NCBI GenBank assembly: GCA_029548025.1
Contig: JAKPOE010000015.1
Span: 1 to 17,917, forward strand
DNA: 17,917 nucleotides
Reading direction: 5' to 3'
Source: Spirochaetota bacterium
GTDB lineage: Bacteria > Spirochaetota > UBA4802 > UB4802
Shown here: positions 1-7,404 of the stretch, piece after piece
Layout of the letters: each line of letters opens with the position of its first letter
Position numbering within the stretch: the stretch's first letter is position 1
Notes under the pieces: model-generated
The model's database searches: none
Told to the model about the DNA's origin: nothing
The model's input: the letters and a program-made list of their open reading frames with translations, nothing else
Position numbers and translations under genes: made by a program

Positions 1-87
1 ATTACACCACCGGGCAAAACAACACCATAACACCTTTATAGCACAATGTTTATTCTGATAAAAATTTTGTCAATACTTTTGAAACAA

Positions 88-1764
88 TCACCCTTCTTTT
101 TGTACTATTTTTGCCCATGTATCCTTTAATGTAACTGTTCTGCTAAATATTACATTGTTATCATGTGAATCAGGGTCAACGGTAAAATAACCCAGGCGTT
201 CAAACTGAAAATTGGTAAATGCTTTAGCATTAGCAACCGATGGTTCTATAAATCCATGAACAGTCTTCAATGAATCAGGATTAATATAATCAGTAAAGTC
301 GCTGCCATCATCAACCTGTGAAGGATCCTCTCTGGTAAACAATCTATCGTACAGGCGCACTTCAACCGGCAGTGAATGGTGAGCGCTTACCCAGTGTATG
401 GTTCCTTTTACCTTCCTGCCATCGGGAGCATAGCCATCCTTTGTTTGTGGGTCATAGGTGCAATGCAGTTCAATGATATTGCCGCTGGCATCCTTTATGA
501 CGTCAGTACATTGTATAAAATAGGTGTATCGCAAGCGAACTTCGCTTCCCGGTGATAATCTAAAATATTTCTTTGGAGGATTTTCCATAAAATCATCGCG
601 CTCAATATAGATAATCCGTGAAAATGGAATTTTTCGTGTACCTGCAACCTGGTTTTCGGGATTATTGATGCCTTCAACATATTCAACCTGGTTTTCAGGA
701 TAGTTTGTAATAATGACCTTCAACGGATTAAGCACACACATTACACGGTTTGCTTTTGTATTAAGGTCTTCACGGATACAGTGTTCTAAAAGGGCTATAT
801 CAACCATGCTATCTTTCTTTGCAACACCAACTGTCCTTGCAAAAATTTTTATAGAATCAGGCGTATAACCCCGCCGGCGCAACCCAGCAATGGTTGGCAT
901 GCGGGGATCATCCCATCCTGAAACGTACCCTTGCTGTACTAATTTTAGCAACATACGCTTGCTCATGACAGTATAGCTTAAATTAAGACGTGCAAACTCA
1001 ATCTGTCGGGGACGCTGACCGGATGCTATCTGATCTAAAAACCAATCATATAATGGACGATGAACTTCAAATTCTAATGTACATATTGAATGAGTGATGC
1101 CTTCAATGTAATCCGATTGCCCATGAGCCCAGTCATACGTGGGGTATATGCACCATGTATCACCGGTGCGATGATGGGTTGCGTGTTTTATACGGTACAT
1201 CACCGGGTCGCGCATGTGCATGTTGGGTGAAGACATATCTATCTTTGCGCGCAGCGTCTTTGATCCATCTGGAAATTCACCATTTTTCATGCGCTCAAAT
1301 AAATCAAGATTTTCCTCAACACTGCGATTGCGGTAAGGGCTTTCTTTTCCCGGCTGCGAAGGTGTTCCCCGTGTGGCTGCAATCTCTTCGGCACTCATAT
1401 CACAAACATACGCTTTATTATTTTTTATTAAAACTATTGCCCACAGGTACAGCTGTTGAAAATAATCTGAAGCATGGCGCACCTCGCCATACCAGTTAAA
1501 TCCCAACCACTGAATATCATGCTTAATAGATTCAACAAATTCAACATCTTCCTTCTCGGGGTTGGTATCATCAAGACGCAGGTTGCATCTGCCATTGTAC
1601 TTTATAGCAATACCAAAGTTAAGGCATATTGATTTTGCATGTCCAATGTGCAAATAGCCATTAGGCTCTGGTGGGAAGCGTGTAATAACACCTGTGCAGA
1701 CATTATTTTTAAGGTCTTCGTTGATAATCTCTTCAATAAAATTTGTTGCCGGTGGAATTTCCAT
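88..1764 (-). CDS. glnS: Glutaminyl-tRNA synthetase
   Basis: Cytoplasmic class I aminoacyl-tRNA synthetase that charges tRNA-Gln with glutamine using ATP. From the start chosen here it is 558 residues, close to the 554 of E. coli GlnRS. Visible landmarks are the [15 protein letters not shown] block (HIGH at 39-42), [10 protein letters not shown] at 64-73, which is the GlnRS form of the GluRS/GlnRS family motif, and MSKR at 267-270 as the KMSKS loop. The C-terminal half matches the beta-barrel anticodon-binding region in length. The reading frame stays open to an ATG at 1818, adding 18 hydrophobic residues, but a TATAAT lies only about 12 bases upstream of that ATG. GlnRS alignment (NFI...TRFPPEPNG) favours the ATG at 1764. 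Neither start has a clear Shine-Dalgarno site. The gene stands alone, with no partner in view and no clear terminator before position 1. Having GlnRS implies direct charging rather than sole reliance on the GatCAB route. Confidence 0.95.
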   Translation of the reverse strand: MEIPPATNFIEEIINEDLKNNVCTGVITRFPPEPNGYLHIGHAKSICLNFGIAIKYNGRCNLRLDDTNPEKEDVEFVESIKHDIQWLGFNWYGEVRHASDYFQQLYLWAIVLIKNNKAYVCDMSAEEIAATRGTPSQPGKESPYRNRSVEENLDLFERMKNGEFPDGSKTLRAKIDMSSPNMHMRDPVMYRIKHATHHRTGDTWCIYPTYDWAHGQSDYIEGITHSICTLEFEVHRPLYDWFLDQIASGQRPRQIEFARLNLSYTVMSKRMLLKLVQQGYVSGWDDPRMPTIAGLRRRGYTPDSIKIFARTVGVAKKDSMVDIALLEHCIREDLNTKANRVMCVLNPLKVIITNYPENQVEYVEGINNPENQVAGTRKIPFSRIIYIERDDFMENPPKKYFRLSPGSEVRLRYTYFIQCTDVIKDASGNIIELHCTYDPQTKDGYAPDGRKVKGTIHWVSAHHSLPVEVRLYDRLFTREDPSQVDDGSDFTDYINPDSLKTVHGFIEPSVANAKAFTNFQFERLGYFTVDPDSHDNNVIFSRTVTLKDTWAKIVQKEG

Positions 1765-1829
1765 ATCAGTATCGCAATGTATAAAGATTTTACATACTGT
1801 AATGAGCAGTATATCCATTTTGTCAAGAC

Positions 1830-1862
1830 ATTATAGTGCCAGTATTGATATAAGCCATTATA
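1830..1862 (-). promoter_or_regulatory. Candidate -10 boxes for glnS
   Basis: On the minus strand the motif ACTATAATG occurs twice, with TATAAT at 1862-1857 and 1835-1830, 27 bases apart. Either could be a -10 element. No good -35 hexamer sits 16-18 bases upstream of either, so this is a weak call. If the proximal box is used, transcription would begin near 1823. That would leave the ATG at 1818 almost leaderless and favours the downstream start at 1764. Confidence 0.3.
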
Positions 1863-2000
1863 GTACTATAGCATGTGCGATAGTTACTGGTAAGGTACCT
1901 GTTGCCTGTGACAATGTATTGTTGTATTGAATATTTCCTGCGTGCAACGAAGCTGCCGATAACAGATTTTACTGTCACTATGTTTCGTAGCTTCGAATGA

Positions 2001-2193
2001 GAATGTCATTGGATACCACTGTCATTCTGAGGGAGCGCCAGCGACTGAAGAATCTATGTTTTAACAAAACAGAGAGATTCTTCGCTGCATTTAGAATGTC
2101 ATTGGATACTACTGTCATTCTGAAGGTCGCAGTCCTGAAGAATCTATTATTTCACTTTTGCAAAAAGGGCAAGATCCTTCGCTCAGAATGACA
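2001..2193. repeat. Two tandem palindromic repeat units (about 93-bp period)
   Basis: A 30-base segment at 2001-2030 recurs at 2094-2123 with one mismatch (GAATGTCATTGGATAC, then C or T, then ACTGTCATTCTGA), giving a 93-base period. Each unit is itself an inverted repeat. In unit 1 the left arm GTCATTCTGAGGGAGCG...TGAAGAATCT (2021-2055) faces AGATTCTTCGCTGC...GAATG (2075-2098). In unit 2 TGTCATTCTGAAGG...TGAAGAATCT (2113-2145) faces AGATCCTTCGCTCAGAATGACA (2172-2193). Arms of this GTCATTCTGA...GAAGAATCT type are familiar as dispersed non-coding repeats in several bacterial genomes, so a mobile MITE- or REP-like element is likely. No transposase is adjacent. Confidence 0.75.
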
Positions 2194-2262
2194 GTTTTTC
2201 ACCATACGCCGTGCCTCCGTGCACAACTATTTATTATCGTGATAATAATATACCCCTCTCTG

Positions 2263-2298
2263 TATTCCCCCCTTTATAAAAGGTGGAAATTGTGTGGA
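2263..2298. repeat. C-tract/G-tract hairpin repeat, copy A
   Basis: TATTCCCCCCTTTATAAAAGG then TGGAAATTGTGTGGA. The C-run and the CTTTTATAAAAG-like centre form an imperfect hairpin. The order TATTCCCC, short AT-rich loop, G-rich arm, GAAATTGTGTGGA is matched by copy B about 140 bases downstream, so the two are related repeats rather than chance hairpins. Confidence 0.5.
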
Positions 2299-2404
2299 GG
2301 AGTTTATTAGCAAAAAGTACGTTTGTGTTCTTCATAACAGTTTTTGCAGTTTAATCCTGTAGGAGTGACATAAAAAATGGGGTCAGAGCCCTGATAACCC
2401 CCCT

Positions 2405-2443
2405 TATTCCCCCATTTGAACGAAAGGGGGGGGAATTGTATGG
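2405..2443. repeat. C-tract/G-tract hairpin repeat, copy B
   Basis: TATTCCCCCATTTGAACGAA, then a run of eight G and GAATTGTATGGA. CCCCC pairs with GGGGG and ATTC with GAAT across a short loop, giving a more stable stem than copy A. The flank GAATTGTATGGA matches GAAATTGTGTGGA in copy A. It lies just upstream of the DUF72 gene's presumed promoter and just downstream of a GGGGTCAGAGCCC motif. Confidence 0.5.
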
Positions 2444-2538
2444 AATTTTGTTGAATAATCCATGACATTGTATACACTATTTTTGCTTTATAGATTATAG
2501 TATCAATAGTTTGATGTTTTTTAAAGGGCAATTGCGCA

Positions 2539-3303
2539 ATGATAACAGAGAACAAACAATATTACATCGGTTGCTCGGGGTGGAACTATAAGCACTGGAA
2601 GGGATTGTTTTATCCTGAAACTGTTCCACAATACAGGTGGCTACAATATTATGCATCCATCTTTACCACTGTTGAGATCAATGCCACCTTCTATCGGCAA
2701 TTTAAGGATGCAACCTATACCAGCTGGTATAACAGGGTGCCCAATGAATTTTGCTATAGCCTTAAATTGTCGCGATATATTACTCATATAAAAAGGCTTT
2801 TGCATGTTGACGATGCAATACAGCGCTGTGTTACTTCAGCATCATTGTTGAGGGATAAATTGGGTGTTATTGTTATACAATTACCACCATCGCTGAAGTT
2901 TGATGAACAACTTGTTGGTGATTTTCTATTGCTTCTTCCCCATAACTATCGCTATGCTATTGAAGCACGCCACAGTTCATGGTTGTGCGATAGTTGTTTT
3001 TCATTATTACAGCAGCATAATATTGCATGGTGCATTGCAGATACTGCCTCGCGATACCCTTATCATGAGGTGGTTACAGCCAATTTTGTCTATATACGTT
3101 TGCATGGTTCAAAAAAATTATATGCATCAGAATACACCATGCGGGAGCTTGAAGAGTGGGCAAACAAGATTATTGCATGGAATAAAAATACCTATTGTTA
3201 TTTTGATAATGATGTCAATGCGTATGCGGTGTTTAATGCTCTATCTCTTAAACGGTTATTGCATATAACATCTCCGCTGCCATGCTCTGAGTTTACAGTG
3301 TAA
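2539..3303 (+). CDS. DUF72 domain protein (YecE family)
   Basis: Conserved protein of the DUF72/YecE family (COG1801). Its biochemical role is not established, and the fold is TIM-barrel-like. The N-terminus YYIGCSGWNYKHWKGLFYPE followed by FTTVEINATFYR is the family hallmark. Further matches are the FCYSLKLSRYITHIKRL segment, VIQLPPSLKFD and a late YVRLHG-like block (VYIRLHGSKKLY) with CYFDND near residue 220. At 254 residues it has normal family length. The start is the ATG at 2539, with only a weak purine-rich stretch (AAAGGGC) about ten bases upstream. It is not obviously in an operon: the next gene starts 82 bases downstream behind its own promoter. No signal peptide is seen, so it is probably cytoplasmic. 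Confidence 0.88.
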   Translation: MITENKQYYIGCSGWNYKHWKGLFYPETVPQYRWLQYYASIFTTVEINATFYRQFKDATYTSWYNRVPNEFCYSLKLSRYITHIKRLLHVDDAIQRCVTSASLLRDKLGVIVIQLPPSLKFDEQLVGDFLLLLPHNYRYAIEARHSSWLCDSCFSLLQQHNIAWCIADTASRYPYHEVVTANFVYIRLHGSKKLYASEYTMRELEEWANKIIAWNKNTYCYFDNDVNAYAVFNALSLKRLLHITSPLPCSEFTV

Positions 3304-3326
3304 CTATTTGTGATAAACAATAATGA

Positions 3327-3354
3327 TTGCAATTTTTTTCTTCTGTGCTATTAT
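3327..3354 (+). promoter_or_regulatory. Extended -10 promoter for the PHP-HAD pair
   Basis: TTGCAA (3327-3332) is separated by 16 bases from TATTAT (3349-3354), which is preceded by TGC, an extended -10 motif. Transcription would begin near 3361, leaving a leader of about 25 bases that contains the AAAAGGA ribosome site of the PHP gene. This is a sequence-only inference. Confidence 0.55.
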
Positions 3355-3385
3355 ATACCATTACACCTATAAAAGGATATGATGA

Positions 3386-4225
3386 ATGGAGCTTATTGAT
3401 CTGCATTGTCACACTACTGCAAGCGATGGCATATATAAACCCTGTGCAATTATTGATTATGCTATTGAGCATGGTGTCAAAATCCTTGCAATAACTGATC
3501 ATGATACCATTGATGGACTTGATGAGGCGCTTTGTTATGCACGTCAAAAATCGTTTACATTAGTACCAGGGATCGAATTCAGCATTGAGTATCCTCATGG
3601 ATCATTTCATCTTGTTGGGATGGGGATTGATCATAGCAATGAAGAGTTAAAAAGGGAACTGTCGCACCTGCAAAAGTTACGAAAAGACAGGATATACAAA
3701 ATAATAAACGACTTACAGGTACATGGGATAGATATTTCTGATAAAGAGGTGGAACAGGAAGCCGTTGGCAACTCACCGGGACGACCGCATGTGGCACGTG
3801 TACTGGTAAAGAAAGGATACGCTTCAGATGTAAAAGATGTTTTTGTTAATTTCATGGTGAAAGGAAAGCCTGGTTATGTTAAAAAAGATAAGATAACATT
3901 TTATAAAGCAATACAACTTATAAAAGATAGTGGTGGCATCCCTATTGTTGCGCATCCCATTTCGTTAGGTTTTGGTTCATGGGCTGAAGGCGAAAGCCTG
4001 ATAAAAGATTTATTTGATGGGGGTATTCAGGGGATAGAGGTATATTCAGCAATGCATAGCCTTGAGGATGTGGAGCAATTTTTAGCAATTGCAAAAAAAT
4101 ATTCTTTGCTTATTTCAGGTGGCAGTGATTTCCATGGCGATAAACAGGAAGTAATGGGATACTATGCAGATGGTAAGCCCATACCATTTGAAATTGGTCA
4201 GCAATTTTTAAAGGTATTACGTTAA
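3386..4225 (+). CDS. PHP-domain phosphoesterase (RNase AM / TrpH-like)
   Basis: Metal-dependent phosphoesterase of the PHP superfamily (COG0613). The best-known member, E. coli RNase AM/TrpH (YciV), removes 5' nucleotides from short RNA and dephosphorylates 3',5'-bisphosphonucleotides. The metal ligands expected for the family are all visible: H7 and H9 with D14 in DLHCHTTASDG, D38/H39 in ITDHDT, E64 in PGIEFS, H75, H135 in GRPHVAR, H190 in VAHP, and D248/H250 in GGSDFHG. The length of 279 residues compares with 293 in E. coli. The start has an AAAAGGA ribosome site; nearby ATGs at 3379 and 3382 are out of frame. The stop is 8 bases before the HAD gene, so the two are co-transcribed. Exact substrate is not decidable from sequence. 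Confidence 0.9.
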   Translation: MELIDLHCHTTASDGIYKPCAIIDYAIEHGVKILAITDHDTIDGLDEALCYARQKSFTLVPGIEFSIEYPHGSFHLVGMGIDHSNEELKRELSHLQKLRKDRIYKIINDLQVHGIDISDKEVEQEAVGNSPGRPHVARVLVKKGYASDVKDVFVNFMVKGKPGYVKKDKITFYKAIQLIKDSGGIPIVAHPISLGFGSWAEGESLIKDLFDGGIQGIEVYSAMHSLEDVEQFLAIAKKYSLLISGGSDFHGDKQEVMGYYADGKPIPFEIGQQFLKVLR

Positions 4226-4233
4226 GGTACTAT

Positions 4234-5046
4234 ATGAAGACAGATAGAGGTTATCAAAAGTCGTTTTTAATTGATATTGACGGTGTTATTGTACGAGGTA
4301 ATTCCTTAATTTCAGGAGCAAAAGATTTTATTGGCAATCTTCAAAAAGGTAATTTTCCGTTTTTATTCCTCACCAATAATTCATATTATACACCTAAAGA
4401 GTTATCTGAAAGATTTTTTACATTGGGTCTTGATGTTGATGAATCACGATTCTATACCTCAGCTATGGCTACAGCAAGCTTTCTGGTATATCAAAAGCCT
4501 GGCTGCTCAGCATATGTTATTGGTGGCAGAGGATTAATACAGGAATTGGAAAAAAATGGTATTGTCATTTCGTATAAAAATCCTGATTATGTTATTATTG
4601 GCGAAACGGAGGAATATGATTATTCCCGTATTATTGAAGCAACCTATCTTATTCAGGAGGGAGCAAAGTTTATTGCAACCAATCCGGATTTGACCGGGCC
4701 AACTGACAGGGGTCCTGTACCGGCATGTGGAGCTCTTGTTGCACCAGTAGAAAAAGTAACTGCTGTAACGCCATACTTTTTAGGGAAGCCTAATCCTGCA
4801 ATGATGTACTGGGCACGTAAAAAGTTAAATGTTCACTCAGCAAACTGTTTCATGATTGGAGATAGAATGGATACTGATATTTTAGGCGGATCTGAGGCTG
4901 GTATGACATGTGTGCTTGTGCTGTCGGGTGTTACAACACTGGCAATGGTAGATAGGTTCCCATACCAGCCGGACTATATTGTAGAGCATGTTGGTGAAAT
5001 AGACCCCGATACAATACTTTCACGCAGGGAAAGAATTAAAGAATGA
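4234..5046 (+). CDS. HAD-IIA family phosphatase (NagD-like)
   Basis: Cytoplasmic haloacid dehalogenase-superfamily hydrolase of subclass IIA, the group with NagD (UMP phosphatase), phosphoglycolate/4-nitrophenyl phosphatases and AraL. Motif I is FLIDIDGVI with nucleophile D14 and acid/base D16. Motif II is FLTNNS with T47. The C2-type cap lies between motifs II and III. Motif III/K185 is in FLGKPNPAMMYWA, and motif IV is IGDRMDTD with D210 and D215. At 270 residues it is a full-length member. The ribosome site (AAGG) overlaps the stop of the PHP gene, suggesting translational coupling. The pairing with a PHP phosphoesterase hints at nucleotide turnover, but that is inference; the substrate of HAD-IIA enzymes cannot be read from sequence. 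No terminator is evident after it. Confidence 0.88.
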   Translation: MKTDRGYQKSFLIDIDGVIVRGNSLISGAKDFIGNLQKGNFPFLFLTNNSYYTPKELSERFFTLGLDVDESRFYTSAMATASFLVYQKPGCSAYVIGGRGLIQELEKNGIVISYKNPDYVIIGETEEYDYSRIIEATYLIQEGAKFIATNPDLTGPTDRGPVPACGALVAPVEKVTAVTPYFLGKPNPAMMYWARKKLNVHSANCFMIGDRMDTDILGGSEAGMTCVLVLSGVTTLAMVDRFPYQPDYIVEHVGEIDPDTILSRRERIKE

Positions 5047-5387
5047 TAGTATCATAAAATGATGAATATATATAAACATATAGATATATAAATATATATA
5101 AACAAATATACTGATAATTACATATAATAAAAGATAACATAAATTCCTGATGTTATAAATTATACTATGACATACATATTACAATTATATATCAATATTT
5201 TATGCACAAAACTATTGACAAAAATTATATAAAATAATAAGTACAAAATAATATATAGTAAATAACAATAATGAATAACATATAATTATTTAATGAATAG
5301 AAAATTTTGTAATATATAAAATTGTATGTTATAATTATTGATATATAATGGATTTTTGAAATACTTTATATTTGCAGGAGGATGTAA
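5047..5387. other. Extremely AT-rich spacer with direct repeat
   Basis: No gene is seen in these 341 bases. A hand count over 5041-5340 gives about 42 G+C in 300 (14%), far below the flanking genes. Alternating A/T tracts dominate. The 14-mer AATATATATAAACA occurs at 5065-5078 and again at 5091-5104, a 26-base period. A TTGACA at 5215-5220 has no matching -10 at a normal distance. The promoter and leader of the CoA-transferase operon occupy the last 80 bases. Likely roles are a DNA-bending or UP-like region, or decayed sequence. Confidence 0.6.
5307..5335 (+). promoter_or_regulatory. Promoter of the CoA-transferase operon
   Basis: TTGTAA (5307-5312), a 17-base spacer, then TATAAT (5330-5335) preceded by TGT, which makes an extended -10. 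The transcript would begin near 5342 and carry a leader of about 45 bases ending in AGGAGG (5376-5381), six bases from the start codon. It sits at the end of a very AT-rich tract that could act as an UP element. Confidence 0.65.
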
Positions 5388-6497
5388 ATGGGAAAATTCA
5401 GCTTTAATGAAGAAGCAGTTAAAAATCTCAAAATTACAGATACCTCTGTTCTTGAGAGGTTGATAGATTTTGAGCATGCTCGAAAGTGGCATCTAAGCAA
5501 GGATCGATCACGTAAAGATAAGCGGATGTCACTGAAAGAGGCTGTTGCAGAGTATGTACATGATAATGATATCATGACTGATGGTGGTTTTTGTTATGTA
5601 CGAACCTCAATCCAATCATATTTTGAGGTTATACGACAGCAAAAGAAGAATTTGCAGTTTTGTAGTTCACCCAATACCAATCATTCGTACATGATTAATG
5701 CAGGATGCGCGCGATATTCGCACAATTCGTACCTTGGCGCTGAGATGAGGGGGATTGACAGAAATTACACACGGCAGTTAAAGGCAGGTAAGGTAACAAT
5801 TTTATCTGAATGGAGTCATGGCACAATGGCTCAAGGGTTTAAAGCAGCGCAGTTAGGATTGCCGGGCGTTTTCAGCAAGCAGCTTTTAGGCTCTGATATG
5901 ATAAAATATAATCCCTATGTAAAGGTAATGCAAAATCCAATGCGCAGTGATCCTGACCCTGTTGCGTATATTCCCGCAATATACCCTGATGTATCTATTA
6001 TACATGTACATGCGGCAGATAAAAAAGGGAATGCACGGTTTTTTGGTCCGGCAATAAACGACATTGCAATGGCAGCTGCTACTCGCAAGCTTATAATTAC
6101 CGCTGAAGAGATAGTTCCAGAAAGTGATATCAGGAATAATAATAAAGGCGTATCTATTCCTGCTATGTATGTTGATGCAGTGGTTGAACTTCCGTATGGT
6201 GCTGTCCCCGGGCAGATGCCTGGATGTTATTACTGGTCACGACAGTGGTGGGAAATGGCTTTCAGGTTTGGAATGAAGTCAGATGAAAATTTCCAGAAAT
6301 TTCTTGATTACTGGGTATTCGGCGTTAAAGATCAATACGAATTCATTGAAAAGTTAGGTGGATCAAAGTGGATTGCTGAATCACGAAGATTAACCAAAGC
6401 CGAAGAATATGATAATGAAGATGAAGGTGTTGATTTCAATTATGAAGAATTTCAGGGTGATTGGCCAGAAGATATCACCAAGATGAAATTTTATTAA
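5388..6497 (+). CDS. CoA-transferase subunit A, glutaconate CoA-transferase type
   Basis: Alpha subunit of a heteromeric family I CoA-transferase (COG1788), which moves CoA between carboxylic acids. From memory it resembles GctA of Acidaminococcus: MSLKEAVAEYVHDNDIMTDGGF near 47-68, YVDAVVELPYGAVPGQ, and YWVFGVKDQYEFIEKLGG near the C-terminus each have clear GctA counterparts. It is 369 residues against about 320 for GctA. The excess is a charged 46-residue N-terminal extension before the family start and an acidic C-terminal tail (KAEEYDNEDEG...). The start is well fixed by AGGAGG at 5376-5381; M47, the family-like start, has no ribosome site. It is transcribed with subunit B 48 bases downstream. 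Substrate is unknown: glutaconate fermentation, another dicarboxylate or aromatic-acid route, or a related acyl-CoA hydrolase role (IpdA-like) are possible. Confidence 0.88.
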   Translation: MGKFSFNEEAVKNLKITDTSVLERLIDFEHARKWHLSKDRSRKDKRMSLKEAVAEYVHDNDIMTDGGFCYVRTSIQSYFEVIRQQKKNLQFCSSPNTNHSYMINAGCARYSHNSYLGAEMRGIDRNYTRQLKAGKVTILSEWSHGTMAQGFKAAQLGLPGVFSKQLLGSDMIKYNPYVKVMQNPMRSDPDPVAYIPAIYPDVSIIHVHAADKKGNARFFGPAINDIAMAAATRKLIITAEEIVPESDIRNNNKGVSIPAMYVDAVVELPYGAVPGQMPGCYYWSRQWWEMAFRFGMKSDENFQKFLDYWVFGVKDQYEFIEKLGGSKWIAESRRLTKAEEYDNEDEGVDFNYEEFQGDWPEDITKMKFY

Positions 6498-6545
6498 AAT
6501 GTATAATAACTATAAACTATTACTATTTGAACATAAGGAGGAATT

Positions 6546-7340
6546 ATGGGTAATAGATCAGATAAACCAATGAATCCGCTGGAATTGTTAGCATATGTAT
6601 TAGCAAAAGAGATTAAGGATCATGAAGTTGTGTATATTGGAACTGGATTACCAATGGTAGCGGGTATTCTGGCTCGCAAAACTCATGCTCCCAATATAGT
6701 ACTTGTTTATGAATCAGGTGCTCAGGACCCCATGGAAGGTGGCATGCCATGGTCGGTGGGTGGTCCTGCAACATGGCGCAAATCACCGTTAATATTGGAG
6801 ATGTCGTATTCATTTGGTCAGATTTATAATGGTTATGTTGACAAGGCATTTTTAGGCTTTGCACAGATAGATATGTATGGGAATGTTAACACTCACATGA
6901 TTGGGAAAGATTTTTTAAAACCTGATCATAGATTAACAGGTTCAGGCGGCAATAATGATCTTTCTTCGCTTGCTGAAAACATGATCCTTGTTGGATTGCA
7001 GTCACCTCAAAAGTTTGTTCCAAGGGTTGATTTTATTACTTCGCCAGGATTTATTGACGGTGGTGATAGCAGGCAGAAAGCAGGTTTACTGGGCAAAGGT
7101 CCTGTAACAGTAATTACGCAGGCTGCAGTGTTTGATTTTGAACCAGAAACCAAGCGAATGCGTGTAAAATCATTGCATCCTGGTGTATCTTTTGATTTAT
7201 GTCAGCTTGCATGTGGATTTGAGCTTGTTAAACCAGCAGGTGACATACCGGTAACTGAAGTTCCATCAAAAGAAATTCTGGAAATAATACGAAATGATGT
7301 AGACCCCCGGGGAGTATTTACCTCTATTCCCGGTATGTAA
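6546..7340 (+). CDS. CoA-transferase subunit B, glutaconate CoA-transferase type
   Basis: Beta subunit partner of the preceding gene, 264 residues and of normal length (COG2057). VVYIGTGLPMVAGILARK (28-45) matches the GTGLP block of GctB. LVYESG carries E56, which aligns with the catalytic glutamate (E54, in VESG) of Acidaminococcus GctB that forms the glutamyl-CoA thioester. AQIDMYGNVN, TGSGG and DFITSPGFIDGG are further family blocks. Because the catalytic Glu is kept, a true transferase is more likely than a hydrolase that has moved its active site. The ribosome site AAGGAGG lies six bases before the ATG. A strong hairpin terminator follows the stop, so the operon appears to have just these two genes. 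No acyl-CoA dehydrogenase, decarboxylase or ligase is adjacent to identify the pathway. Confidence 0.9.
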   Translation: MGNRSDKPMNPLELLAYVLAKEIKDHEVVYIGTGLPMVAGILARKTHAPNIVLVYESGAQDPMEGGMPWSVGGPATWRKSPLILEMSYSFGQIYNGYVDKAFLGFAQIDMYGNVNTHMIGKDFLKPDHRLTGSGGNNDLSSLAENMILVGLQSPQKFVPRVDFITSPGFIDGGDSRQKAGLLGKGPVTVITQAAVFDFEPETKRMRVKSLHPGVSFDLCQLACGFELVKPAGDIPVTEVPSKEILEIIRNDVDPRGVFTSIPGM

Positions 7341-7348
7341 TTACCATA

Positions 7349-7383
7349 ACAGTTGCAGGATTAGTTTACAATCCTGCAACTGT
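7349..7383 (+). terminator. Hairpin terminator after the CoA-transferase operon
   Basis: ACAGTTGCAGGATT (7349-7362) pairs perfectly over 14 bases with AATCCTGCAACTGT (7370-7383) across a 7-base loop. A T-rich run (TATTTTTATTATAT) begins seven bases after the stem on the plus strand; the minus side has no T-run. It serves the plus operon best but may also block the convergent transcript ending at 7405. Confidence 0.8.
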
Positions 7384-7404
7384 ACTCTATTTTTATTATA
7401 TTGC

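Larger units (their letters stand above)
1765..2538. other. Repeat-rich spacer, no gene seen
   Basis: This 774-base stretch lies between divergent genes (glnS minus, DUF72 plus). I find no convincing coding region; the short open frames in it run through the repeats and lack ribosome sites. From left to right it holds the glnS upstream region, a small hairpin (CGAAGCT at 1948-1954 pairing with AGCTTCG at 1989-1995, with ACAG/CTGT inside), a two-copy tandem of inverted-repeat units (2001-2193), a C-tract/G-tract hairpin at 2263-2298, a GGGGTCAGAGCCC motif at 2379-2391, and a second copy of the C-tract/G-tract hairpin at 2405-2443. The last 95 bases before the DUF72 gene are AT-rich and probably contain its promoter, but no box pair stands out. 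Confidence 0.6.

Noticed and set aside
1..87. Start of a gene on the minus strand left of glnS
   Set aside because: A TGC-TATAAA box at 43-35 could be a promoter, but the ATG that follows opens a frame that stops after eight codons; nothing can be supported before the window ends.
1765..1818. An 18-residue N-terminal extension of glutaminyl-tRNA synthetase beginning at 1818
   Set aside because: It is not part of the family, has no ribosome site, and would start only a few bases after a possible -10 box.
1997..2191. A 64-codon open frame over the palindromic repeats
   Set aside because: It translates the repeat twice (the same MSLDTTVIL segment appears in both units) and has no ribosome site; it reflects the repeat, not a protein.
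2001..2193. CRISPR array
   Set aside because: Only two units, each an inverted repeat with no unique spacer between repeats; period and structure do not fit, and no cas genes are present.
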